Source: Symsagittifera roscoffensis
Taxonomy: Eukaryota > Xenacoelomorpha > Acoela > Convolutidae
Assembly: GCF_963678635.1 (NCBI RefSeq)
Contig: NC_087067.1
Coordinates: forward strand, 61,240,594 to 61,304,593
DNA length: 64,000 nucleotides
Reading direction: 5' to 3'
A program made the translations under genes and the position numbers. Positions 47,501 to 59,056 of the stretch are shown here, piece by piece (position 1 is the first letter of the stretch; each line of letters opens with the position of its first letter). The notes under the pieces were generated by a model, which did not search any database, was not told the origin of the DNA, and saw only the letters and a list, made by a program, of their open reading frames with translations.

Positions 47501-47689
47501 GCTCCTTCTTATCTATTATATATTTAAATGCGGGCTTCACTATCTCGCCATGTTTAAGCTTTTTCAACGTATTATTTTTTTACATGTTCAAGCTATATCG
47601 TATATTGCAATGGTTAAGAATTTTTTTTTCGATTTACTTATTTGATGTTAATGGTTATTTTACAGAGTTTAAATTAAGCAGCCCCAATA

Positions 47690-48870
47690 TTGATATAGGG
47701 GTTGCGAATTTGGCCTCCAATTTCGAATGCCCGAATCATTTTAGTTAACGAGATAAGACGATTTTTGAGATTTTTTCAAAAATGTTCGGAAATTTCAAAT
47801 AACAAAATAATGTACAAAACTTGAAGTTCCCAACCCTGTAGTTGCGTGCTGTCAGAGTACTCTAAGGAGTTAAAAATCTTGCCTCCAAATATGACTGTTC
47901 AAATCATTGCAGTTTTCGAGATACGAGGTTTTTTGTGATTTCTTCAAAAAAATTTCAGGAAACCTATTAATTTTTTTCGTAAAATCTGAAATTCCCAACC
48001 CTGTAGTAATGGTCCTGTCAAAGTAATCTCGAAGATTGCGAATATTGCCTCCCAATATGACTGCTCATTTCTTTGTAGTCTTCGAGATATGACGTTTTTT
48101 GTGATTTTTTCGAAAAAGTTTTCAGAAAACTTAAATTGTTATTAGTTTTTAAAAATCTGAAATTCCCAAGCCTGTAGTCAGGTCCTGTCAGAATAGTCTC
48201 AAAGATTGTAAATATTGCTTCCAAGTATGACTGCTCAATTTTTTGTACTTTTCGACATCTGACAGTTTTTGTGATTTTTTCAAAAAGTTGCAGAAAACCT
48301 CAGAAAGTTTAAAATAATTTTTTTCAAAATTTGAAATTTTCAACTCCGTAGTTCGGTGTTGTCAGGGTACTATAAAGAGTTGCAAATTTTGCCAAATGCG
48401 ACTGCTAAACTTGACTGCTCAAATGCTTTTAGTTTCCGAGATGTGACGTTTTTTGTTTCAAAATTTCTCGAAGAACTTATCTACAAGGAAACTCAAAAAA
48501 TTTGAAACTATTGACTTGATGAAGATACATTTTTATTGTCAGCGTACAAGCAGGCGTCTCAAATCTTACCTCTTAATATGAATGCTCAAATCCTTTTACT
48601 TTCCGAGATAAGACGTTTTTTTCAATTTTTTTTTTCGGGAAACTTAGGTTTAAAGAAATTCACAAAATTTTGGATTCCCAACCCTATAGTAGGGTGCTCT
48701 CAGGGACTCTCAGTGGTTGCAAATCTGGCCTTCAAATTTCTCCAGAGGCTCATTAAGTTTTCGAGATGACGCTTATAAAATTGGAAATAAAAAAATTTAA
48801 AAGATCAAAATTGCCAACCCTGTCATTGGGTGCAGTCAGATTACACTAAAAGTTTGCAGATGTTGTTTCA
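47690..48870. repeat. array of diverged repeats of about 165-175 bp inside the LINE
   Basis: The phrases TTTTCGAGATACGA, TTCCCAACCCTGTAGT and a gene-like GACTGCTCAAAT recur in order at about 47700, 47870, 48035, 48204, 48378, 48555 and 48719. That makes about seven units, much more diverged than the 367-bp satellite. The array separates the LINE endonuclease from its RT linker. Confidence 0.75.
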
Positions 48871-48899
48871 AATATATGCGGTTTTTCATGAGCTGTCGA

Positions 48900-49744
48900 T
48901 CAATTTCGGAGCACCGAAGGTGCTTCAAACGCTAGTTTTACCTTAAGGGAGTTTTGGAAACTAAGGATTTTAACTTCATCGTTTAGGAATTTTAAATCCC
49001 GAAATATTTTCGTTGTATCCTGTTTACGAGATATTCTGAAATTTAGCAAAATTGGGCAATGATCAGTAAACGTATGCTCTTCCAAAACTTTTACTTCATT
49101 TTCCGGAATATTTTTTTACAAAGGAATGGTCGATACACGTGTTTGATTCAGCTGTTATTCGAGTTGGTGTATCACTTGTGAGAATGAAGCCATTTGCTGA
49201 TATAGTATTTAGATAGTTATTTACAAGGTTACTTTGTTGTAAGATATCAATATTAAAATCACCGCCAAAAATTATAGGGCCATTGTGGTTTGACAATTCT
49301 TCAAGAAACTCATCTAATTTTTCGATAAATAATCCTTTATCGGAACGTGGCTTTAAATAGGTAACAACCAAAATGATTCTAACACTCGCGTATTTCACTA
49401 ATATTGCCTTAATTTCTGGTAAGCTACATTTTATCTCTTGGATGTAACTAATTTTATCTCTAATTTGGATCATCGACCCACCACCTCTATTCATTTGTCT
49501 ATTACAAGCAAAGGACGTGTAATTTTTTATTGTAAAAAGCTCTCTATTATCTTCTTCACTTAGCGATGTTTCTGTAGTAAAAAATAACTTTTGGGGACTC
49601 GAGACATTTAACTAGTGCTTCCAGTTTTTCACTATGTTTTTTAATTGATCTAGTATTACACAACAAGACAGTAAAATTAGTAATTACATCGCACTTGAAG
49701 TTTTCAGGTTCCAATGGAGCCAGACTCTCCCTTAAAAATATCAC
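48900..49744 (-). pseudogene. LINE endonuclease domain (ORF2 N-terminal part)
   Basis: Frames on the minus strand read LLCNTRSIKKHSEKLEALVK (N-terminal part of apurinic/apyrimidinic-like endonuclease, normally N-x-R-S), then in 49494-49096 NRGGGSMIQIR, GPIIFGGDFNIDIL (the G-G-D-F-N active-site loop), GFILTSDTPTRIT and TCIDHSFV, and in 49085-48900 TFTDHCPILLNF (S/T-D-H-x-P motif). Catalytic residues are present but spread over three frames. The enzyme nicks genomic DNA to prime reverse transcription. Confidence 0.8.
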
Positions 49745-49774
49745 TTTTTTTTACAAAGCAATTCATTACATCTT

Positions 49775-50650
49775 TTACAGTATATCCCAACTGCGCCACT
49801 TCTTCATAAAGCTAGTTATTTTTCCAACTCTTTCGCTGTTCTTCCAATGATAGAGCAGATTCCCGTCCCTGGTCCAAACTCCATTAATACGGTTATCCTG
49901 TTTCATGAATTTCATAAAATTAACCCTTGTACTAGTCAGATCCTCAAACACGTGAATTTGGGCCCTCTGTTCATTGTCTTTGAGTGCCTTCTTTTTTCGC
50001 AGAATTTTTATTTTCGCCACCCTTCTCGAGAAAGGTACAATAAGTGGTCGGTTTGCGTTGTTTGTCCCAGTTGGCAGCAGGAGTAACATTTGCCCCAATG
50101 TTTGTTGCCAATTGGATAACATTGTTGATGGTCTTGTCGTAATTTTCAAAAATGCTGTTACCATTCCAATCCATCTGTACTTGCTCTGGATATCCCAACA
50201 TCTTCAAATTATCTCGCCTATTGTAATTCTCTAGCTGTTCGTCTTCGCACATGGCTTTCACGAGAGTAACTGTTTCACTAATTTTTAGTTCTTTTCGTAC
50301 TTCCCCAAGAATTTCATTTTTTGTGGCAGTCAAAAGCTCATTGATCACTTGTCGAATTTTCCCTCTTAGATCCTCAGTCAACATTTTCATAATATCTGGA
50401 ATTTGTTTTCAATTGCCTTTTCAATGGTTGCTTCTAGTTTTTCTAATACGGGTTCTTCGTCTGGTGGGCTGAGAGTAGCACATGTCCTTTTGCTGTCGGG
50501 CTTAGCAATTGGCGTCTGGTCTTGGAATCTAAGAGTGGGTGGATCAGTCTCGGTTTCATCATGTGATTCCATTTTTACTTCTCTATTTAATAAGTTTATC
50601 ACAACAATTAGGCTGTGACAATCATTTGCCTCAGTCTTTGTTGGAAACAA
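49775..50650 (-). pseudogene. LINE ORF1, L1-ORF1p-like RNA-binding protein
   Basis: Three overlapping minus-strand frames (50650-50387, 50390-49971, 50164-49775) form one protein with two frameshifts. The likely ATG precedes MESHDETETDPPTLRF. A coiled-coil-like basic/acidic stretch is followed by LENYNRRDNLKMLGYPE, the hallmark start of the L1-type RRM, and then by AQIHVFEDLTSTRVNFMKF and GVWTRDGNLLYHW of the C-terminal domain. ORF1p trimerises and coats LINE RNA. Confidence 0.75.
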
Positions 50651-50659
50651 TGAGGATTA

Positions 50660-51289
50660 TAAATTCTCGTGCCAGGGCTAACTTCTGAATATTCTAACTG
50701 CCCTCTAACCTCTATTAAAAAGCTATTCTGCTGTTTTTGAGCCCCCTTATAATGTAAACACCACACTCAGACCAAAAATAGTATCGTATTATAATGGCTA
50801 AATAGCTCGCCTCAAATCCTAATACGAACAATTACTTTCTCGTTGTTATATCAAGTCATAATTAAGCAAATATGATAAAAACGACTTTGAATGATTTTTG
50901 AGAAGGATTAAATAGTCTCTCACGCATTAAAAAAATCGAAATATATCGAGCATTAATTTCTTTTTCGAATACGTGAAATAGTTGTTTGAATTTGAGCCCA
51001 GGACATTGATCCACTAACGATTAAGTTTTAAAAAATCGAAATTTGACTGCAGAAATAAAACCACTACAACACAAATATTCCGGCACTTTTTCCAAAGTCG
51101 GAACAATAATTGGGAACAATTAGATGTCTTCTGTTACTTCTGGAGGTGCCGCTACATGGCCGCTAACTCATTAGGCACTATTTCTGATCTAAACTACATT
51201 TTATTATTGGATATAAATTAGATATTTTATCACTATAAAATATTTAAAATTAACCAATCATAATCCATCTAACTAACAAACCACTTAAT
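50660..51289. other. no recognisable gene upstream of LTR copy 3
   Basis: AT-rich with short low-complexity runs. Perhaps the 5' region of the LINE at its left edge. Nothing else seen. Confidence 0.4.
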
Positions 51290-52856
51290 TGTAAGTGCTG
51301 AAATTACTTGTAATTTCAGCACCGGAGAGATTTGAATTTAACTTAGAAACTAGTTACCTCTCCAAGAGAACTACAGCAGCCGCAATAAACCAGTATACTC
51401 TAGATCTATTGAGCCTAGCAGAGACTAGTTGAACACCCTGAGACTAGTAGATATAAGAGTAAGATTAGGATCCGTATGAGACTAAGAAGTTGCACGAATC
51501 TATCCGACCGAAAATAAGATAGCGTGACGAGCAGACGGTATACTTTATCGGAAACTACTCTATGAGTTATAGACAACGGACATAACTCATCTGGTGCGAC
51601 CATAAGTCTCGAACAAGACCTTAAAAAACAAGATAGCTTAGAATTAACAAAAATAGATTAGAAAAATAGACAAAACGTTTTCAAAATGTTACACGACAAT
51701 AACTTAATTGAAATGTCTCTACGACTCAATCGATCGGAGTCGCTATTCCGCACAACACGAGAACTACCCGGTATTGGAAAAAGACATACGACTACATAGA
51801 AACTTACCATTTAGTTTCATGGTCGTACGGCAAAAGCCAACACAAACATTTATATTTAGAATTTCACTACCAATGAAATTAGGTTTTCATTTGCAAACAT
51901 AAAATCCTTGAAGGAAATCTTCAATGATTATTTCAGGCGCTAGATAAAATTATTATTGTACAATAACGATTGATAAAAACATCTCAAATCGTTCCCTTCA
52001 ACTCTGCAGTAATATATAAAACAAATTTGAAAAATATATTTATTAAAAATAAAAATAAAAATTAGTAGCATGACAATAAATTGTTGATATATAAAGCATC
52101 CTGTCATTTTCAGCTTCATCACCTAAACATAACAGCAATCATAAATCAACTAATATCATAAAAAAAACTAAATCTTTTATCAATTAAATTCAAATTATTT
52201 CAAAAAAGGCCTATCCTAAACTTATATTTCTTAAATTCAATTTTATTTAATCCTAAACCAGATCATCAAGGCTTTCCTTGGATCTTAATAAATTTTCTAC
52301 TTTATAAATTTTATATTCTGATTATCAAGGCTTATCCTTAGGTCAAAAAGAACAATTTTGATCTCCCCCACCCACTTATCAAGTGTTTTAACGACATCAA
52401 ACGTCGATTCACTACCCAACATTTTCAAAAGACCCAGGACTAATAGAAATTTTTCAATCACTCTAACCATTCAAGTTAGGCTGAACAGTGAAGAACTTCG
52501 GTTATTCATCCTTCACTTGAACCCTGCTCTTACCTGACCCAGGATAAATCTTTAACTTAATAAAAATAGTATATAACCATCTACTTGAGTTCTAATTATA
52601 CCTCAACCTTGTGGATCGATTTACTATTCTCCAACTCTTGAACACAATCACTACCCCTTAAGTAAGATTAAGTAAGTTAACACCTCAGCTTAGACTAGTC
52701 ACGAGAAAGAAAAAATCATTCTCCGGAATCGATAGACTTTTCTCTCCAACCCTGAACATAAAGACCCAGGTTAAGCTAACCAAAAACTCGTAAGGACTAA
52801 CAGTCTAGGAAATTAAAATCACTAATAATATTCTTGCATCCCTCATCCTAAGCCTT
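51290..52856 (+). other. possible 5' LTR and leader of LTR copy 3
   Basis: The stretch begins TGTAAGTGCTG and carries a perfect 12-bp stem with 4-base loop (51295-51322) and an AATAAA near 51384, as LTRs often do. No second copy of this sequence exists in the window, because the 3' halves of copies 1 and 2 lack it and copy 3 is interrupted. The LTR call therefore cannot be confirmed. Near 52516-52556 it shares CTTACCTGACCCAGGATAAA with the end of the satellite inserts in copies 1 and 2. Confidence 0.3.
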
Positions 52857-53264
52857 ATGTCATTGAAAAGTCTAGGAAATAAACAAACAATCGTTCTACA
52901 CAATTGTGAAATAAACAACCAAAAATACGATCGTGTAATTACCCCGCATACACAAACAGTTGGATACATTCGAACAAAACGACAAACAATAAAAAATATA
53001 TATATAAGTAAACAGAGACAGATAACGATAACAAGAAAAAGATTTTCAAAACATAGAAATGCATTCTCCGAATCAGAAGTCAGTAGTCTAGACGAACTAT
53101 ACAGATCAAAAGACTCAGTTAATAAAAATTGCCCAATCCTTGAACAGTTATATTTTTCCGATTCAGAAACCACATCAAAACAAGAAAAATATAAGAAGAA
53201 AAAAGAGATAAAAACACAAACCAGTACATCTATACAATTAGAATCAACCAATCAGGCACATTGA
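52857..53264 (+). CDS. leader ORF of LTR copy 3, Lys/Thr/Ser-rich
   Basis: ATG at 52857 opens 135 codons. The protein is basic and hydrophilic (Lys, Arg, Thr, Gln) with an acidic patch ESEVSSLDELYRSKDSVN and a Lys-rich end. No domain is recognised. Its homologue at 1-303 is broken. It lies 32 bp upstream of the next small ORF. It may be a leader or accessory protein, or an extended gag N-terminus reached by frameshifting. Conservation with copy 1 shows a common origin but not coding by itself. Confidence 0.4.
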   Translation: MSLKSLGNKQTIVLHNCEINNQKYDRVITPHTQTVGYIRTKRQTIKNIYISKQRQITITRKRFSKHRNAFSESEVSSLDELYRSKDSVNKNCPILEQLYFSDSETTSKQEKYKKKKEIKTQTSTSIQLESTNQAH

Positions 53265-53296
53265 AAATTGTGTAATAACAGTCATCAAACGAAAAA

Positions 53297-53674
53297 ATGA
53301 GCAACACTCAAAGTGACGAAAGTCCAGACGAAGAAGCAGTTTTTCCATTCATTATATATTCAATCACTGATAGAGGACAAACACGATTTTGCAAAAATTT
53401 ACTCGCAAATTTGTTTAAACGAGGAATCAGTCCATCTAAAGCAGAATTCCCAGAAATAAAAATCAGAAGACAAATTAAAGAACGTTATTTGAAAGAAATA
53501 TGTAAACTAACACAACAATACGGAATCTACACCATAGAAATTAGTACACCAAGAACATTTCATGGTAAATATAATATCCAAACAGACGATATTGATTTAG
53601 AATTTTCAAAAATTTTCACAGAATATATCAAAAGCATACAATATCAAAACTCACAGAGAGCAAATAATATATAG
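53297..53674 (+). CDS. small pre-gag ORF of LTR copy 3
   Basis: ATG at 53297, 125 codons, the full version of the ORF truncated at 341-616. Acidic start (QSDESPDEEAVFPF), a basic middle (FKRGISPSKAEFPEIKIRRQ) and an aromatic, mixed C-terminus (IQTDDIDLEFSKIFTEYIKS). The predicted fold is mostly helical, consistent with but not proof of a matrix-like gag domain. The C-terminal 40 residues are also encoded at 14460-14554 in copy 2. Confidence 0.5.
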   Translation: MSNTQSDESPDEEAVFPFIIYSITDRGQTRFCKNLLANLFKRGISPSKAEFPEIKIRRQIKERYLKEICKLTQQYGIYTIEISTPRTFHGKYNIQTDDIDLEFSKIFTEYIKSIQYQNSQRANNI

Positions 53675-53699
53675 CAATAATATATAGTTATTTACCTAT

Positions 53700-54130
53700 A
53701 TTAGAAAAAACGGAAGCTCAAAGTACATCACCAGTCCAAACATCAAGACACACAAAAGTAAGAAATGAATTCGCCGCACTTTCAACATTTTTAAACTCAA
53801 GCCGTGAAAATTTTACCAGTAATGATGTCTCACAAAACAATAAACAAGATTTACAAAAAATACTAGCATGGTTCATAATTGATTATTTCACACATAATAT
53901 CAATTTAATTGAACAAGCAAGAAAAACCTTTAGACCTCAAAGTACCAATGACGATACCGTTATTGAAGAACAATCAGATTACATTTGGGATCCTGAATGG
54001 TCTCATCCAGAATTCCTAAATTTTCCAGTAGATATCTCAAGTCAAGCATTAAGTACAATATCTTTTCACAAAGATTGTGTAAAAGTAATACCACTAACAA
54101 TTGATGCAACACCTTTAAACTATAAGTAAT
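53700..54130 (+). pseudogene. gag N-terminal region (copy 3)
   Basis: The frame seen at 14590-15039 is present with the same LAWFIIDYFTHN segment and is interrupted near 54125 by a TAA after a small change. The remaining gag lies beyond the Polinton insertion. Confidence 0.5.
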
Positions 54131-54320
54131 TTTTACTTGATACACAAAATAACAGCTTAAATTCAACAGTAGGACATCAAGAAAATCTAAATGGAACTAA
54201 AAATCTTACACAACAAGTTATTCAAACACCATCACATTTCATAAATGAAGAAATAGTTCAAACAACAGTAACAACTACACAACAAAGTATCTCACCGATA
54301 CATCCAAATCTCACAACACC

Positions 54321-54480
54321 AGTAGTATATGTTGGTTAGAGTATCCGGTAGGCTATATGTAGGCTATATGTAGGCTATAGAGTATCCGGTCAGCACCCTA
54401 TGTATTAAGATAGGCTATAGATTTCCCAATGTATTAAGATAGGGAATAGGTTTCCCAATGTATTAAGATACGAGGTTTCA
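54321..54480. repeat. Polinton terminal repeat region with short tandem repeats
   Basis: After AGTAGTATATG comes TAGGCTATATG repeated almost three times (11-bp unit), then three units of about 31 bp around CCCAATGTATTAAGATAGG. Polinton terminal inverted repeats often carry such arrays. The opposite end is outside the window, so the inverted copy cannot be tested. Confidence 0.6.
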
Positions 54481-54753
54481 GATGGTAAGATGGTAAGTTT
54501 CAGAAAAATTTTTGGCGCCCGAATTTTTTGGAGCTCGATTTAGCCAATTTTCCAGATTGTAAAAGTTTTCCTAATAAAAAAAAAACAACATGCTCTTAAC
54601 CCAAACGTAGCGTTAAAAAAAAGTTTTTTTTTTAAAAAAAAAGGTTAATTACAGAGAAAATGAATTAGTTCACAGCATCGTATACAATTTTACTACATAA
54701 TCTCTTACAAATTTAGAGGTTTAGTTTGTATTCCATCACATTCAACTTCCCGT

Positions 54754-57700
54754 TTAGGGTAAAAAATAGCTCAGTCCTTTTTTAGTTTGTTCATAAGTTG
54801 CGACTGCATGGTTAGTTGTTTTAAATCCTCTTATCGTTGACTTCAAATTCACTGTCTCATCCAGTACTTGTCGATACTTTGCCATTGGTCCATCTCCAGA
54901 GTCTTCTAATGCACGTTTGTTCAGACCTTTACTGCTAAACTTATACTTTTGTCTTTTACTATCGTAACAGCAATAGGTTTTACTACACAGGCATAACATT
55001 TCGGTGCATCTGAACTCCTCCTTGAACAATCCTGGTTCTCTCTTGTCATGTTTCTTATGTTTAGAACAGCAAGTACGGGGAAAAAAGTTGTTTTTTGCAT
55101 CTGCTCTGAAATCGTCTCGACAGTCCTTGCTTCGTCTTTCAGTCCATTCTGCTCGCTTGCTGGGAAGGATACAATCATCTAAATCTTCTTCTGCCAAAGC
55201 CAAATAGAGGGAATTTGTATCCATTTCGAGTTCTTCGAATTTGTTGACATCGCAAAATTCATCGAAAAAGTTATAATACAACTCCAACATTCTCAACTTG
55301 GCATACTGTAGTATAAAAAATCCTACTATAATTGGTTCACGATGCTCTATAGTAGATTTAATCTATAGTAGATGCTCATACAAATCTTTAGCTACGATAT
55401 TAAGTCTCTTGAAGAATTGGTTATTGATAGCTTTGTGGGTTTTTTCGTCTCCAAGATATTTTGTCATTGTATGTTTTGATCTGTCCATTATTTGATAGCC
55501 GTAGGAACTGTTTCCTAGAAGTTTCATTGTTTCGGCTACTACGCCAGATAATGGATTTTCATCGCCGGCTCGCCTAGCATCAACAACAGACTGAACAGAA
55601 CTGTTGAATACTTTATGCGGTGTGTATTGTACAAAACGATGAATTTTTGTACATTGTAGTCCTAGATCCAAATAAAAATTGAAAAGTGGTGTGATCAGTG
55701 TTCCGTTGGTCAATTTGAAGCTCGATATCAACATTCTTTGCGATTGTTTTAACAAATCGTTTTCTTCCGCATATGTTTTCATATATTCACCAATATCGTT
55801 TCTGGAAACATCAATATTTTTGAAAATAGGTGGAAAATTGGAAAAATTTCCTTTAAGCTCATCTGGAACACTCAAATCGCATTGAACATAGCCGAACATT
55901 TTTTCATTTCTAATGTTTTGCATTAGTGAATTGGTAGAAAGAGGTCTTTTGAAGGGAAAGTGAGTTCTAACGTGATTTTTCACGTCTACATTGTTTTTAA
56001 ATTGATCCCACCAGCTACACTCCCACATTTCTTCTATAGAGTATCCTTTTTCTCGAATGTAGTCTTTTCGAAGATCATCCATTTCTCTTTTCTTGTTTCC
56101 TCCTTTGATATCATCATCAGTTAGGCACGGTCTAGCTTCTTGACAAGGACAAAAATGGAAATAACAACCCATTGCTTCAAAGACAGTCTTACAATGGTTG
56201 CAATAATCATCAACACTAAAGCAATCAATTTTTTTCTGTTTTCCTGTAGTGTAGTAACTTTCAATTTTACATTCAGTTCTGGTTGCTTGAAAGTATGACA
56301 TGACCATATTTTCAAATGTTCGAACTCGATTTTGCCTTGCCTTGAATTTTTGCGTTTCTTCATCGTAGTCCCATCTCGTATACAAACCTGTGGGCATATC
56401 CTGACACATAGAATAAGGATAGAGTTGACTAGCATCAATCCCAACGATTGATTTACACAAATTTTTTGATTTTCGAATAAAGGTTTCATTTGCTACTGCT
56501 TTCCTTGTGAAAATAATTGAGGGACCACCGGTCATATCTTCCCGTATTTTTTCAAGCAAGTCACTATCACTCGAAAAGAATGGGTAAAACTTATAGTCGG
56601 TTGATTTGTGCAGACAGATGTTGGCTAGATTCGGTAGTGTGCAGCCGAGCTTCAACATATCTATCCCTTTGTCATGATAAAATTCAATCATTTTCTGCAT
56701 AGCATCAAGGGTAGGAACAACATCTTTGTTGTTATACCACCGCAGAAAGTCGCGAAATGTTGTCATCTTTTCCTGTTCCCAGATAGATTTAAGGTAGTTG
56801 TAGTTTTCCAATCCCGTAGCTGGTTTGGTTTTGAGACCGAGTTTTTTCAAGTCTTGCTCTTCAGTTATCCTAGTGTTAAGAAGTTTTTGATAATCATCAA
56901 ACTCTTTATCGAGAGGGTTACTATTCTTCAGTTTGCTGTAGAAGTCATCATACGAAGGTAGTTGTTGTTCATCAAGCTTGTTCGGAGTATCAAACCATTC
57001 GTATGGAAAGTATCCTTTCAGCTCACTGGCTTTGTAAGCTTTTAGAAAAGAGTAAGGTAGTGGCTCCACCCAAGAACTTCATAATGTCCAGAAGCTGAAC
57101 ATCTCCAAATTTGAAGGTAACAAAGTCGTTTGCTTTCTTGATAACTGAAGGTTCAATTTCTTTTTCGTTGATAAGATAGGGAATGAGGTAAGATTTAATG
57201 AGGTTTATATCATACCGACCACTGTTGAATCCAAATACTGGTAGAGTATTGGTGTATCTCTCTAGATGTTGCATCAAATCAATCAATTGATTTTTTTGAA
57301 TCCTGAGAAAGTGAGTGGATGCGTCTGTTTCTTCCTCATTCTCGATACATTCATCTTCATACTCTCTTGCTTCAATCTTGTTGAAACTAACTCGTTCATT
57401 AAGTATGCTGAAAATTGTGTGTAATCGCTTTTTGATGTTATTTTCAATTTCCAGAAACTTTGATCGCATTTCGGTTTTATTTTTTTTGGTTAACAACTCC
57501 AAGTTTGCCACAAAGTCAATAGTGAGGGATTGTGGATCTTTGTCACACAAAAAAATGGGTTTGTCAAGCAAATTGGATGAAATTGGCACTGATATGGGTT
57601 CATGCTTCCCGATCCAAGTTATTGTTTCGGTTAGTTTTAGTTCTTCGGATGGCACGCAAATTGATTCAAAGTCAAAAATAGCGACATTTTTGAATAAGGT

Positions 57701-59056
57701 TTGTTCTTTTGTGTACTCAATATTAAACCCATCCAATTTTTCAAATAACGTCTCTCGTAGAGTATAAACATTTTTGGGGTAAATGTTTTTGATTCGATCT
57801 TTGAATCGTAGGAGATGCTTGTTGAAGTGGTCTGCTTTGTGGAAAAATGTATCGCAAGTTGGGCATCGGAAGCATTTGAAGAAGTTGTCGATGTTATTGA
57901 CGTAAATAATGTGGTTGTTGTATCGTAGAAGTTTCACTGTGTTCTCATACTTACCGATACTTCTCCGTGCTAATTCTCCCACGAAGTCTCCATCTTCAAT
58001 GTTTATATCGTAGATAAAGATGTTTTTCTCTACTACATCTTCAACTACTGGTAGATTATCCATCGAAACTCCACGAAACTGTTTCGGATCACAACCCGAT
58101 TTCTCCAGAAAATCGTTAAAGATCTTGGAAGTGGATGTTTCAAGACCAGTTGTTCCATGTAAATGAACTGCAAGCGCTCGAAACAAACACAAATTGTCAT
58201 TGTATGGTTGTTTTGTGTCTTGATTCGATATCAAACAATTAACATGGTTATTCCTCAGAAGTGGTTCTGGAATCACAGAATCTGGACATCCCATAGGTAC
58301 ATTTTTCAGTAAGGCTGCAAAAATGGTCACATTAGTGATCAGCTTGAATCGCCATTTCGTATTTTGTCTCTCTTGTGTACAAATTTCAATGATATCTTGC
58401 TTATTGACCTTGTTCTGTATAGTTGTCAAGTCTGCTTTAGTACAAAGTAGTACAGATTTATCAAAGAGTGTGTTATTTTCATGAGCGTAGAAATAACGAT
58501 ATTCGCTTGTTTCTATATTACGTAACACAAATCCCAAGGCAATGTTGATTTTTGCTGCACAATCAAGTTTTTCAAAGACTTGATCCAGTTTTTCATTAAT
58601 TAGATTAAGATCTAGTTTTGAAAGTTGAAAATTGAATACTTTGTGGCGTCCATTTTCCATCTCAGTATCTGTCAAGAAGTGTTGACAGGCATTCAACTCA
58701 TCTCGTAGCTGATCACTATCCTCCTCGTTTTCCAAGATTTTATTCAAATCAGCAACAGAATCACTGGTTTTTCTAGCTTTCATTCCGTGATCCTTCTTGC
58801 GATGCTGTTGAAGTAAATAATAGCTTGGAAATTCTTTCTCACACGATACACACTTTGTTGACTTTGGGTTTGACTTTACGTGCTTCTTGCTCGTATGGAA
58901 ATTCATTTCTTGCTGGTTGTAAGTACAATAATTACATTCAGGACAAGAAATAACTCCTCGCACACAACTCTTGCGATGTCGAGCCGCATCGGACCTCCTG
59001 TACTCTTTACCACAATCCTCGCATTTCACTTTCTCATTTCTATTCAGCGATAGCAT
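54754..59056 (-). pseudogene. polB: Polinton protein-primed DNA polymerase B, broken
   Basis: ATG at 59056. N-terminal C2HC/C2H2 fingers (residues 12-31, 38-59, 69-90), an OTU-like segment (DNLCLFRAL near 290, NNHIIYV near 382), a further finger (398-414), exonuclease motifs FDFES (461-465) and FGFNSGRYD (608-616). A frameshift near 57023-57069 follows. The next frame has YEWFD, GPSIIFTRKA, motif A DASQLYPYS and motif B KLLGNSSYG. A single in-frame TAG at 55363 precedes motif C, which reads DTNSLY instead of the usual DTDS. Another frame break lies at the C-terminus near 54757. In living elements it copies the linear genome from a protein primer. This copy should be inactive. Confidence 0.85.

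Larger units (their letters stand above)
45460..50650 (-). mobile_element. jockey/CR1-type LINE (non-LTR retrotransposon), degenerate
   Basis: Read on the minus strand: ORF1 (50650-49775), apurinic-like endonuclease (49744-48900), a linker (47500-46970) and RT (46966-45740). The order is standard for jockey/CR1-like LINEs. An array of about 170-bp repeats (47690-48870) and about 190 bp of unplaced sequence lie between endonuclease and linker. All ORFs carry frameshifts. The 3' end is not defined; a poly(A)-like tail was not seen. Confidence 0.75.
52857..54320 (+). mobile_element. Ty3/gypsy-like LTR retrotransposon, copy 3, interrupted by a Polinton
   Basis: Collinear with bases 1-1366 of copy 1. 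The match stops exactly at CTCACAACACC (54320), where copy 1 continues AAGAAATAAAAATCC. The Polinton starts at this point. The remaining gag and pol should lie beyond the window, after the Polinton. Its leader frames are open, in contrast to copy 1. Confidence 0.85.
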
